Assembly (NCBI GenBank): GCA_023391835.1
Contig: JAEWAE010000072.1
Coordinates: forward strand, 1-25,492
Source of the DNA: Bacillota bacterium
Lineage (GTDB): Bacteria; Bacillota; Clostridia; Oscillospirales; Ethanoligenentaceae
Direction of reading: 5' to 3'
DNA: 25,492 bases
Below the pieces are notes generated by a model, which did not search any database, had not been told where the DNA came from, and was given only the letters and a program-made list of their open reading frames with translations. Position numbers and translations under genes: made by a program. The first letter of the stretch is position 1. Every line of letters begins with the position of its first letter. Positions 1 through 7,649 of the stretch are shown here, piece by piece.

Positions 1-64
1 CTGTGAGGGCCCGCCCTGCCGTCCTTACTTTTTTCCGCCGGAGCAGGCGGTTATCTGAGACCGG

Positions 65-1672
65 TCATTTGGAGGAGGATGAACCGGAGCTGGTCATGCT
101 GTTGTAAACTTTGAGCTTTTCGTCGAGTATCTCCTGATAGCCGCTTGCCAGGTAATCTTTCACCGCCGCGTTATAGGCGGTGTCGAAATCGCTTTCCTTC
201 GCGGTGACGAGCTTGACCTGGTCGGCCTGCCATTTGGTGAGAAGCGTGGGTGCGTATTTGGTCTGGGAGGCGATGGCCGTGTTGAACAGATAGTCGTGGA
301 TGGCATATTTCTCGTTTGATTTGGTGAGCTTGGCGGCGTTTTCGATCAGATACTCATAGCCGGTGGGCGCATAGGTGTTTTCCATGACTTTGAGATTCTT
401 GTCATCGCTGCCGAAATCCTTGCCTTCCGTCACCAGGCACCAGTAATCCTTGTTGCTGTTATAGTTGAGCTTCTCGTCGCCGGTGTTATTCTGCGCCACA
501 GGCAGCCCCGAGGAATCAAGCGTGTAATTCTTGCCTTCGATGCCGTTCTGCATCGTAAAGAGATTTTTATCCTGGGAAAGCCAGTTGAAATACATCATCA
601 CCGCTTCGGGATGCGCGCATTTCTTGTTGATGCCGCTGAGCATGCCGAAAGCGTTGTCGGCGCGGGTGATGGGGTTGTTGCCGGCGGGCTGCACGTTGGT
701 GAGGATGGCGACCTTGGCGGTGGGCACATTCTGCAAAAGCGTCTGGATGATGGGCGGGTTATCCTTGGTGAGATAGCAGCCGTAGACACCGGCCTTGCCG
801 CTGGTGAAATCGGCCTGGGCCTTTTTGCCGTCCTTGTCGAGGGACCATTCGGGGCTGATCAGCCCCTCGTTGTAAAGCTTGTTGTCAAATTTCAGCTGGG
901 CCTTGACCGCGCTGTAGCTGAGGGCGCAGACCGCCGTGTCGGAATAAAGGGCGATGTCCTTTTCCGACATGGTCTTGCCCACCTGGCCGTAAGCGGGGTA
1001 GTAGGCTTTGCTCAGCGAATAGGTCAGCGGGATGGTGCTGTTGCCGCCGAGCTGCTGGGCTTTGAACTGCTTGAGCACATTTTCATACTCGTCCTGATTG
1101 GCGGGAATTTTGGCGCCGATTTTGTCCAGCCAATCCTGCCGGATGAGCGTCACCCAGTTGTAAGTCGCCGGCCGGGTGGCAGGCAGGAAAATCTGCTGGT
1201 TCTTGACCTGACCGTATTTCATCACGCTGGAGTTGCGTTTGTAATAATCCGGCGCGTAGGTCTTGATCGTGGAAGTGTTCAGCGTCTGGTAGGCGCCGCG
1301 GTTATAAAACGACATCGCTGTGGAATAGTCGTAGCTGAAAATGACGTCCGGCGCCGTGCCGGAGGCCAGCAAAAGGTTGAATTTGTCGATGTCCGACGTG
1401 CGCGGGATGGGCACAAAGGTGACTTTGATGTTGTATTTGTCGCCGAAATTCGTCTGTACGTACTTGGTCCAGTAGTTGTTGTCCACCGGCGCGGCGCCCT
1501 GGGTGCCGCGGTCGTAGACCGGGATCTTGATTTCCACCTGCTGGGAGTATTTTTTTGGCCCGCCGGTGGCCACGGTGGTCTTGGTGCCGGTGCTTCCTTT
1601 GCAGCCGACGGCCATGGCCGCGACCATAAGAGTCGTCATCGTGAAAGAGAGCACCCTGATTGCCTTTTTCAT
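65..1672 (-). CDS. Extracellular sugar-binding lipoprotein of an ABC importer (LipO-like)
   Basis: This is the solute-binding component of a carbohydrate ABC importer, anchored on the outer face of the membrane. The N-terminus has two lysines, a hydrophobic stretch and an AVGC lipobox with the lipidated Cys at residue 24, followed by a Gly/Ser/Thr linker. The body (535 aa) has the size and layout of the large LipO/LplA-type family 1 binding proteins, including a segment around LLLASGTAPDVIF typical of them. I chose the ATG at 1672 because AGGAGG (1681-1686) lies 8 nt upstream of it; the ATG at 1678 in the same frame would leave only 2 nt. It is the last gene of a minus-strand operon behind two permease genes. 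The substrate is not readable from sequence; the nearby GH105-type hydrolase suggests a pectin-derived oligosaccharide. Family call is firm, substrate is inference. Confidence 0.93.
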   Translation of the reverse strand: MKKAIRVLSFTMTTLMVAAMAVGCKGSTGTKTTVATGGPKKYSQQVEIKIPVYDRGTQGAAPVDNNYWTKYVQTNFGDKYNIKVTFVPIPRTSDIDKFNLLLASGTAPDVIFSYDYSTAMSFYNRGAYQTLNTSTIKTYAPDYYKRNSSVMKYGQVKNQQIFLPATRPATYNWVTLIRQDWLDKIGAKIPANQDEYENVLKQFKAQQLGGNSTIPLTYSLSKAYYPAYGQVGKTMSEKDIALYSDTAVCALSYSAVKAQLKFDNKLYNEGLISPEWSLDKDGKKAQADFTSGKAGVYGCYLTKDNPPIIQTLLQNVPTAKVAILTNVQPAGNNPITRADNAFGMLSGINKKCAHPEAVMMYFNWLSQDKNLFTMQNGIEGKNYTLDSSGLPVAQNNTGDEKLNYNSNKDYWCLVTEGKDFGSDDKNLKVMENTYAPTGYEYLIENAAKLTKSNEKYAIHDYLFNTAIASQTKYAPTLLTKWQADQVKLVTAKESDFDTAYNAAVKDYLASGYQEILDEKLKVYNSMTSSGSSSSK

Positions 1673-1745
1673 ATGCATTTCCTCCTGTTGCAGTCCGTTT
1701 TTTGACGCATATAAAGACCGGGTACCTGTCTGAGCGGTCGGAGCG

Positions 1746-2660
1746 TTATCCCTTGACGGCGCCGATCATCACCCCCTTGACGAAATACTTCTGGACGAAT
1801 GGGTAGACAATGATGATCGGAATAGTGGCGAACATCGTGCAGGCCGCCTGCACGATCTGAGAAGACTGCATCGCCAGCCCGCCGCCGGCCTCGTTGGAAA
1901 TGCTCGAGGTGTCCTGCGAGGCGCTGATGAGGTTGTTGAGCTTGAGCTGCAGCGGGAACAGGTTCTGGCTGCTGATGTAAAACAGGGCATCCTGGAAGGA
2001 ATTCCACCGGCCGACGGCAAAGAAAAGGCATAGCGTGGCGATGACCGGCTTGGAAAGAGGCAGGATCACGCGCAGCAGGATGCCGATATCCGAACAGCCG
2101 TCCAGCTTGGCGGCTTCTTCCAGACTGATGGGGATGTTGTTTTCTATATAGCTTTTCATGATGATCATATTGAATGGGCTGAATGCGAGCGGCAGCAGCA
2201 GCGACCAAAATGTGTTGATCATGTGCAGGCTGTTGATCAGCAGATAATTGGGGATGATGCCGGCGCCGAAATAAAGCGTAATGAGGAAAAAGGTCGAAAT
2301 CGCGTTGTGCCCGACCAGCCGGTTCCGGCTGAGCGGATAGGCCGCGCAGATAATCAGCGCCATGCCGAGGATGGTGAAGGTCGCCGTCAGCCATACGGTG
2401 AAAACCAGCGACCGGATCATCGACGCGTCCTGCAGGATGGACGCATACGCGACGAGCTGGAATCCCCTGGGGATCAGAAACACCTGGTTTGAAATAACGG
2501 CCGAGTTGGAACTGATCGAAATGGCGAACACCTGCCAGAAAGGCAGAATGCAGGTGAGCGACACCAGCGTGATGAAAAAATAGATCAGCGCGTCGGCCAC
2601 GGTGAAACGGTGGACCCGGCGCAGCTTCCGCGGCTGTTCCAAAGGCACTGCCTGTGTCAT
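1746..2660 (-). CDS. lplC: ABC sugar transporter permease, LplC/YtcP type
   Basis: This is an inner-membrane permease subunit of the importer, 304 aa, with about six hydrophobic segments. The cytoplasmic EAA loop that contacts the ATPase is seen at about residues 181-203 (EEAAKLDGCSD followed by VILPLSKP). N-terminal features such as the LPFWQVFAISIS segment and the C-terminal end FVKGVMIGAVKG are typical of the LplC/YtcP/CUT1 family. AAAGGAG at 2671-2677 supports the ATG at 2660. The gene sits 25 nt after the LplB-type permease gene and about 70 nt before the binding protein gene, so the three form one operon. No ATPase gene is present; in this family a shared MsmX/MsmK-type ATPase encoded elsewhere usually serves. 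Confidence 0.93.
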   Translation of the reverse strand: MTQAVPLEQPRKLRRVHRFTVADALIYFFITLVSLTCILPFWQVFAISISSNSAVISNQVFLIPRGFQLVAYASILQDASMIRSLVFTVWLTATFTILGMALIICAAYPLSRNRLVGHNAISTFFLITLYFGAGIIPNYLLINSLHMINTFWSLLLPLAFSPFNMIIMKSYIENNIPISLEEAAKLDGCSDIGILLRVILPLSKPVIATLCLFFAVGRWNSFQDALFYISSQNLFPLQLKLNNLISASQDTSSISNEAGGGLAMQSSQIVQAACTMFATIPIIIVYPFVQKYFVKGVMIGAVKG

Positions 2661-2685
2661 AGGGTAACTTCTCCTTTCCGCAGGG

Positions 2686-3669
2686 TCAGATCAGACCCGA
2701 ATCGCCGAGCCGCTTGGCCGCCCGGTCCGAAATCAGCACCAGCACGAAACCGACCACCGACTGGAAAAGGCCTACAGCCGTGGCCACGTTATACCGCAGC
2801 GCCTTGAGGCCCACGTCGTACACATAGGTGCTGATGACGTTCGAGATGCTGTAGACCATGGGGTTGCCGAGGGTGTACGGCTGCTCGAAGGAAATGCTCA
2901 TGATGCGCCCCAGATTTAGGATCAGCAGCATCACGATGGTGGGGCGCAGGCTCGGCAGTGTGACGTAGCGCATCTTCTGCCACCGGCCCGCCCCGTCGAC
3001 GGTGGCCGCCTCATAAAGCTCCTCCGAAATGCCGGCGATGGAAGATAGATAGAGGATGGTGCCCCATCCCATGCTTTGCCAGACGCTGATGGCCACATAG
3101 GTGGCCAGCCAGTGCCCCGGCTCGGTCAGGAAGGGGATCGTGTGCAGGCCCATGCCTTTGAGCAGGATGTTGACGGTGCCGCTGGTGGGCGAAAGCAGCT
3201 GATAAAAGACCGATGCGATCACGACCCACGACAGGAAGTGCGGCAGATACATCACGGTCTGCGATACTTTTTTAAACCACATGGCGCGCAGCTCGTTGAG
3301 CATCAAGGCCAGTATGATCGGCGCCGGGAAACTGAACACCAAATTCAGGAACTGCAGGATCATGGTGTTGCGGAACACCAGATAGAAATCCTTCGAGGTA
3401 AAAACCTGCCGGAAGACGCTGAGCCCGATGAATTTCGCATTGGCGAACCCGCCGATGGGGTCGTAATCCAGGAAGGCGATGGACAGCCCAAGCAGAGGCA
3501 GATAGCAGAAAATAATGACGGCCAGCACCGGGAAACAGAGCAGCAGATACATCTGCCAGTTTTTTTTCAGTGAGGCACGCAGGCTTTCCCGCCCGTCACG
3601 CGGCCGCCCGGGAGCGGACGGAGAACGCGCGGCGCGGTGCTTTTCGGTTCCGCTCAGGTTCACGGTCAT
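2686..3669 (-). CDS. lplB: ABC sugar transporter permease, LplB type
   Basis: First gene of the uptake operon, encoding the second inner-membrane permease (327 aa). The polar N-terminus (about 35 residues, many Arg) is followed by a first membrane segment at about 40-65 (MYLLLCFPVLAVIIF), five more hydrophobic segments, and an EAA loop at about 220-241 (EAATVDGAG then TLPSLRPT). The segment YLPHFLSWVVIASVF is typical of LplB proteins. An upstream ATG at 3729 is possible, but AAAGGGGG at 3677-3684 is correctly spaced for the ATG at 3669, so I used that. The gene is preceded by a sigma-A-like promoter and inverted-repeat sites shared with the divergent sensor/AraC gene. Confidence 0.92.
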   Translation of the reverse strand: MTVNLSGTEKHRAARSPSAPGRPRDGRESLRASLKKNWQMYLLLCFPVLAVIIFCYLPLLGLSIAFLDYDPIGGFANAKFIGLSVFRQVFTSKDFYLVFRNTMILQFLNLVFSFPAPIILALMLNELRAMWFKKVSQTVMYLPHFLSWVVIASVFYQLLSPTSGTVNILLKGMGLHTIPFLTEPGHWLATYVAISVWQSMGWGTILYLSSIAGISEELYEAATVDGAGRWQKMRYVTLPSLRPTIVMLLILNLGRIMSISFEQPYTLGNPMVYSISNVISTYVYDVGLKALRYNVATAVGLFQSVVGFVLVLISDRAAKRLGDSGLI

Positions 3670-3797
3670 GCAGAGGCCCCCTTTCTGAAATGTGGGATGT
3701 ATGAAATGTGGAATGTATGGATGATACACAGTGTCTCCGCCGTGGAGCTCGGAATGTCATCGGCCATTGCCAACATTCACATAAAAAGACTATAAAA

Positions 3798-3826
3798 ATC
3801 ATAAAACATGTACGGATTGCTGTCAA
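3798..3826 (-). promoter_or_regulatory. Sigma-A-like promoter for the uptake operon
   Basis: On the minus strand TTGACA (3821-3826) and TATGAT (3798-3803) are separated by exactly 17 bp. Transcription would start near 3791, giving a leader of about 120 nt before the LplB-type gene. An inverted-repeat site (3828-3841) lies immediately upstream of the -35 box, where an activator would bind. Confidence 0.75.
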
Positions 3827-3827
3827 T

Positions 3828-3841
3828 TATCAAAAATGGCA
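3828..3841. promoter_or_regulatory. Putative operator site C (TATCAAAAATGGCA)
   Basis: One of three copies of a 14-bp inverted repeat TRTCAAAAATGRYA in this divergent intergenic region. This copy is the least symmetric. It adjoins the -35 box of the operon promoter, consistent with activation by an AraC-type protein; that reading is inference. Confidence 0.5.
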
Positions 3842-3920
3842 AAGAAGGGAAATCGCATACGTCGGGAAAATGTCCGTACATCCTCGGTACGGGTGAACCC
3901 CATTCGCGGCACCCTTTTTG

Positions 3921-3934
3921 TATCATTTTTGATA
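3921..3934. promoter_or_regulatory. Putative operator site B (TATCATTTTTGATA)
   Basis: Perfect 5-bp inverted repeat with a 4-bp A/T centre. It is the reverse complement of TATCAAAAATGATA and so matches sites A and C in 11-13 of 14 positions. It lies between the two divergent promoters. Confidence 0.55.
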
Positions 3935-4049
3935 GGCTGTGTTAAAAGCAATAAATGGCACACAAAGATTTTGCTAGCAGCTTGAGATAATATGTGTATG
4001 TTTTATGCAAGGCTGAAGGGGCAAAAGACTGCTTGGCCGGGGCCGCGGC

Positions 4050-4063
4050 TGTCAAAAATGACA
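4050..4063. promoter_or_regulatory. Putative operator site A (TGTCAAAAATGACA)
   Basis: Perfect inverted repeat TGTCA-AAAA-TGACA placed 4 bp upstream of the -35 box of the plus-strand promoter for the sensor/AraC gene. This is a position from which a regulator could activate or autoregulate that promoter. Confidence 0.6.
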
Positions 4064-4067
4064 GTGA

Positions 4068-4096
4068 TTGCCGTTTCACAAATTGTATGATATAAT
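4068..4096 (+). promoter_or_regulatory. Sigma-A-like promoter for the sensor/AraC gene, with long leader
   Basis: TTGCCG (4068-4073) and a perfect TATAAT (4091-4096) are 17 bp apart on the plus strand. Transcription would start near 4103, leaving an untranslated leader of about 260 nt before the ATG at 4366. I saw no convincing riboswitch, attenuator or small gene in that leader. Confidence 0.75.
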
Positions 4097-4365
4097 TACA
4101 CATAATGTACAGCAATATTCCCTGTAAGCTCCAACATGCTCGTTTTGGAAAGTACGGAAGCATGCCGAAGCGTTCGCCGTTGCGCCAAGGCGAGCCGGCG
4201 GGTGACGTTCTCCGATTTTGGGGAAATTGCGGTCATGCGGCCATTCGGTTGTCTGTGGGCCAGCTTTGCTGAAACCGCGCGGGCGTGCAAAGCCGCCCCG
4301 CGCTTCCGGGTGCACAGGGCGACGGCGGCCGTGAATATTTCAGCCGATGCGGGGGGAGGACGGCC

Positions 4366-6657
4366 ATGAAGCGGTTTTCCGGGCTGTGGCGAATCATTCT
4401 TGCCGTCGTGATCTTTATCGGGGTGCCGTTCTTTACGCTTTCACAGGTACAGAGCAACCATATTCTGCATTCCTTTGAGGACGAAGAGCACGGCCTTTCC
4501 GTGGAAAACCTGGAAATGGTCAAATCCAATAATGAGAGCCTGCTGCGTTCCATCACTTCTAAAACCATCACCATTTCGGAAGACGGCCTCATCGCCGCCA
4601 TCGGTGGCATCGGCAGCTACGGCACGCTCATTTCCACCGCCGACAATCAGATTGCCGCGCTGCAGGCGCAGAATTTCCTGACGATCAGCATGTATGACAC
4701 GCCGGAGATCGCTTCGATCTATCTTTATAAGGACGACGCGGATTATCTGGTGACGGCGCCGGCCGGCGTCTGGCGCATGGACGGATTTTTCGACACCGAC
4801 TGGCAGGGCGACTATCAGCAGTTTCAAAACAGCCGCGTCGTCTGCTACCCCCGCAAGTGCCGCACCGACAGCGGCTCGAAAGCCACCACCGACGTCATCA
4901 CCTTTTTTTACAAGCTTTCGCCCCTTTCCAATCAGGTCGACGGCGTGCTGATGGTCAACATCTATCAAAGCGCCATCGACTCGGCCATCAACCGTTACGG
5001 CGGCGGCCAAAGCGGCAGAGTATCCATCGTGGATGAAAACGGCACCGTCGTTTCCTCCCCGCAAAGCCGTGACTTCCAGACCGACATCAGCAAAACGGAC
5101 GTATTCCGCCGCATCAAGGCCGGGCCGGCCAGCGGTTATATCACCGAGAAGCTCAAAGGCGGCAGCCATATTTATACATACGTTAAATCCGACTATAACA
5201 ACTGGGTCTATGTCAAGGATCAGCCTCTTGACTCGCTGATTGCGCGTTCCAAGTCGCTGGCGGGTTTTTGGGTCATGATCTCCAATGCCGTGCTGCTGGC
5301 GGGGCTGCTGCTGACGGTGCTGGTCATTTACAAGACCTATGCGCCGATCCGCCGCTTTGTCCGCGAGCTGATCCGGAGCGCGGGAAAATCCGATACGGAG
5401 GATGAGTACACGCTCCTCACCCGCACATTTCAGACCATGCGGGAGCAGCAGGCGCTGCTGCATGATCAGCTCAGCTCCCAGAGCAAGGCAAGGGAAGAGA
5501 TGTTTCTGGCCGACGTGCTGCGGGGCAATATCGACCAGTATAAAAACGACATCCCGGCAAGCCTGCGCATCGACGGTCACATGTTTCAGGTGACGCTGCT
5601 TTCCATCGACGGCGATGTGCAGGCATTTACATCCGAAGAATGGAGCTACCTGCGCCTGTCGCTTCGGAAACTGGTCGAAAAAGAAATCGAGCGGTGCGCC
5701 CCCGACGGAGTGGCCGCCTACGCCCTGCTGTATGAAAAAGCCGAGGTGGCCGTGCTCGTCAATCTGCATGACCGGAGCGGTGCCGCGCAGCAGACCCTGG
5801 TCGAGATCGTCGGCGGCCTGTGCCGCACCATCGCCCGGAAACTCGACGTGTCGGTTTCCGCGGGGATTGGCGGCATCCATGAGGGCATCGAGAAGGTGTC
5901 CGTTTCCGTGGCGGAAGCACAGAAGGCGCTAGGACGCCGCATGTTCGAGGGCGATGGCCATGTGCACCTCTGGCAGCCGGGCGCAGACAGCCCGCAGCGT
6001 TTCTTTTTCCCCTACGACACGGCGGAACGCATCCGCCTGCTTTTGCCGGAGGGAAATATCGGGGCGGTGAATGGGGAAATCGACCGGCTGGTGGCGCGCA
6101 TGCGGGGTATGCCGTGGCTCCAGGCGGAAAACGTCTACAGCGTGTTTAATCAGCTTGCGGGCGCCGCCATTAAGCGGATGATCGACAACCGGACGAATCT
6201 CAGCGACCTGCCGCCCGAGGTCGGCGGTATCTACGCCGACCTGGCCGCGGCCGCCACCATCGACCGGGCGGGCGAAGTGCTCAAAGCGTTCTATCGGAAT
6301 ATCTGCGCCTACGACCAGAATGAGCGCAATAAGCAGACTTATTTTAACCGCATCGTGCAGTATTTCAAGGCGAACTATCAGCACGACATCAATTTCGAAG
6401 CGGTGGCGGAGGAAGTGGGCATCAGCTACTCCTATCTGCGCAAGCTGATCAAGGATACGACGGACAAAACCGCTCTGGAATATCTCACGGAGATCCGCAT
6501 CGACGAAGCCCGCCGTCTGCTGCTCACCACCGACCTGACGCTGCGTGAAATTGCCGAGCGCGTCGGATTCAGCAACATCCAAAGCTTCCATCGCTTTTTC
6601 AAAAAACAACTGGGCGTCACGGCCGGCGAATTCCGCAAAACGGGCGCTCAAAATTGA
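4366..6657 (+). CDS. Membrane-anchored sensor with C-terminal AraC-type DNA-binding domain
   Basis: A one-protein sensor and transcription regulator of 763 aa, predicted to sit in the membrane and control the divergent uptake operon. It has a membrane segment at about 8-26, an extracellular sensor region at about 27-297 (Cache-like by length and position), a second membrane segment at about 299-322, and a charged linker resembling a HAMP region. A cytoplasmic middle part follows at about 375-640. The C-terminal AraC domain (about 659-762) has two helix-turn-helix units, one around DINFEAVAEEVGISYSYL and one around TLREIAERVGFSNIQSF. The start at 4366 is set by GGGGGGAGGA at 4351-4360; the in-frame ATG at 4285 lacks such a site. 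Proteins of this layout are common beside LplB/LplC-type importers in Paenibacillus and clostridia. The ligand is unknown. Confidence 0.9.
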   Translation: MKRFSGLWRIILAVVIFIGVPFFTLSQVQSNHILHSFEDEEHGLSVENLEMVKSNNESLLRSITSKTITISEDGLIAAIGGIGSYGTLISTADNQIAALQAQNFLTISMYDTPEIASIYLYKDDADYLVTAPAGVWRMDGFFDTDWQGDYQQFQNSRVVCYPRKCRTDSGSKATTDVITFFYKLSPLSNQVDGVLMVNIYQSAIDSAINRYGGGQSGRVSIVDENGTVVSSPQSRDFQTDISKTDVFRRIKAGPASGYITEKLKGGSHIYTYVKSDYNNWVYVKDQPLDSLIARSKSLAGFWVMISNAVLLAGLLLTVLVIYKTYAPIRRFVRELIRSAGKSDTEDEYTLLTRTFQTMREQQALLHDQLSSQSKAREEMFLADVLRGNIDQYKNDIPASLRIDGHMFQVTLLSIDGDVQAFTSEEWSYLRLSLRKLVEKEIERCAPDGVAAYALLYEKAEVAVLVNLHDRSGAAQQTLVEIVGGLCRTIARKLDVSVSAGIGGIHEGIEKVSVSVAEAQKALGRRMFEGDGHVHLWQPGADSPQRFFFPYDTAERIRLLLPEGNIGAVNGEIDRLVARMRGMPWLQAENVYSVFNQLAGAAIKRMIDNRTNLSDLPPEVGGIYADLAAAATIDRAGEVLKAFYRNICAYDQNERNKQTYFNRIVQYFKANYQHDINFEAVAEEVGISYSYLRKLIKDTTDKTALEYLTEIRIDEARRLLLTTDLTLREIAERVGFSNIQSFHRFFKKQLGVTAGEFRKTGAQN

Positions 6658-6667
6658 CCGGCACCCG

Positions 6668-7489
6668 TCAGACGCGGCGGCGGTATTCACCCGGCGACAT
6701 GCCGAAATGCTTTTTAAACTGCCGATAAAAATTCTGAGGCGTGCGCATACCCGTACGCCGGGCGATGGCCTCCACGGGGGCGGCGCTTTCCGCCAACAGC
6801 GCCCGGGCGCGCTCCAACCGCAGCGCGGTCACATACTCCCAGAGGGTGCGGCGCTGAGCGGCTTTAAAAATGCGCTCGGCGTAGACGGGGTTGAGCCCCA
6901 CATGCGCCGCGATGTCGGCGACGCTTTCGATTTCATCAAAATGCCCCTCGACATAGCGGCAGATTTCCGCGACGGAGTCTTTTCGCTCGGCGGGCGGGCC
7001 GGCCAGCGTGGCGAGCTCCAGCAGCAGCTCCGCCGTGTACACCGAGGCGCGCCACAGTTCCGCCTCGGTTTCCCGTTTATCCGATATTTTTTCCAGCGCG
7101 GGCCGGATAGCCTGGGCGCGGGGAAAAATGCGCGCGCGGTCCAGCTGCGCCACCAGCTCCGCCAGCGGCGGGCAGAGCTGGAGCAGCTGCACGGCCGGCG
7201 TGGCCATAAAGGGCACTTCGCTCAGCTCCAACGCGCAGCCGAGTATCGAGCAGGGGACGCTGTGGTTGAAAATCTTGCGGTGCAGGCGCGACGAATCGAT
7301 CACGACCAGATCGTGCCGGTGCGCGGGGAAAAGCGCACCTTCCACAATATAATCGCACGAGCCGTAAAGGATAAAATTCAGCTCCAGCACGCCGTGCCGA
7401 TGAGGGACCATCTGATGCCGGCGCCAGTCCGAATTGAGATATGCCTGGTCGGGGAGCAGGATCTGCCCCGGCTTCGCATGCAGCTCCAT
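6668..7489 (-). CDS. AraC family transcriptional regulator with N-terminal cupin
   Basis: A soluble transcription regulator of 273 aa. The N-terminal half contains a cupin-type sugar-binding region (HQMVPHRHGVLELNFIL at about 25-41, then a GSCDY/HDLVVID segment). The C-terminal domain (about 172-273) has two helix-turn-helix units (SVADIAAHVGLNPVYAERIF and EAIARRTGMRTPQNFYRQF) and ends in the usual FGMSPGEYRRR. I chose the ATG at 7489 with GAAAGGG at 7501-7507; a TTG at 7531 in frame would add 14 residues but has no ribosome binding site. It is divergent from the GH105-type hydrolase gene, the likely target, and convergent with the sensor/AraC gene (10 bp between stops). Confidence 0.9.
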   Translation of the reverse strand: MELHAKPGQILLPDQAYLNSDWRRHQMVPHRHGVLELNFILYGSCDYIVEGALFPAHRHDLVVIDSSRLHRKIFNHSVPCSILGCALELSEVPFMATPAVQLLQLCPPLAELVAQLDRARIFPRAQAIRPALEKISDKRETEAELWRASVYTAELLLELATLAGPPAERKDSVAEICRYVEGHFDEIESVADIAAHVGLNPVYAERIFKAAQRRTLWEYVTALRLERARALLAESAAPVEAIARRTGMRTPQNFYRQFKKHFGMSPGEYRRRV

Positions 7490-7554
7490 CTGCGGGCACG
7501 CCCTTTCTTTTTGATAAACTCCACTATCCAAACCATGTGTTTTGATCAGTTAGT

Positions 7555-7584
7555 ATTATACATTGAATCCTCCCCCGATAACAA
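7555..7584 (-). promoter_or_regulatory. Possible promoter for the AraC regulator
   Basis: On the minus strand TATAAT (7555-7560) is preceded at 18 bp by TTGTTA (7579-7584, four of six matches to TTGACA). Transcription would start near 7548. No comparably good plus-strand promoter was found for the divergent hydrolase, which may depend on an activator. Confidence 0.45.
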
Positions 7585-7649
7585 GTACACTGGAGGCGAA
7601 AAATACTTTTGATGTGCCGGCCATCCCGGCAAAAAGGAGATGTTATCCG

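Noticed and set aside
1..64. Hairpin CCGCC...GGCGG next to a T-run as a terminator for the uptake operon
   Set aside because: On the minus strand the hairpin is followed by A, not T; the T-run is on the wrong side for the operon.
611..1705. 364-codon plus-strand open frame opposite the binding protein gene
   Set aside because: It is an antisense shadow; the minus strand encodes a lipoprotein with lipobox and a good ribosome binding site.
3808..3881. Inverted pair ATGTACGGA (3808-3816) and TCCGTACAT (3873-3881) as another operator
   Set aside because: The 9-bp arms are 56 bp apart and occur only once; I could not tie them to either promoter.
4441..5880. 479-codon minus-strand open frame opposite the sensor/AraC gene
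   Set aside because: It is a GC-rich shadow with low-complexity Val/Asp/Gly composition, and the plus-strand frame has clear membrane and AraC domains.
7490..7531. TTG start at 7531 for the cupin AraC regulator
   Set aside because: No ribosome binding site lies upstream of it, whereas the ATG at 7489 has GAAAGGG at a usable distance.
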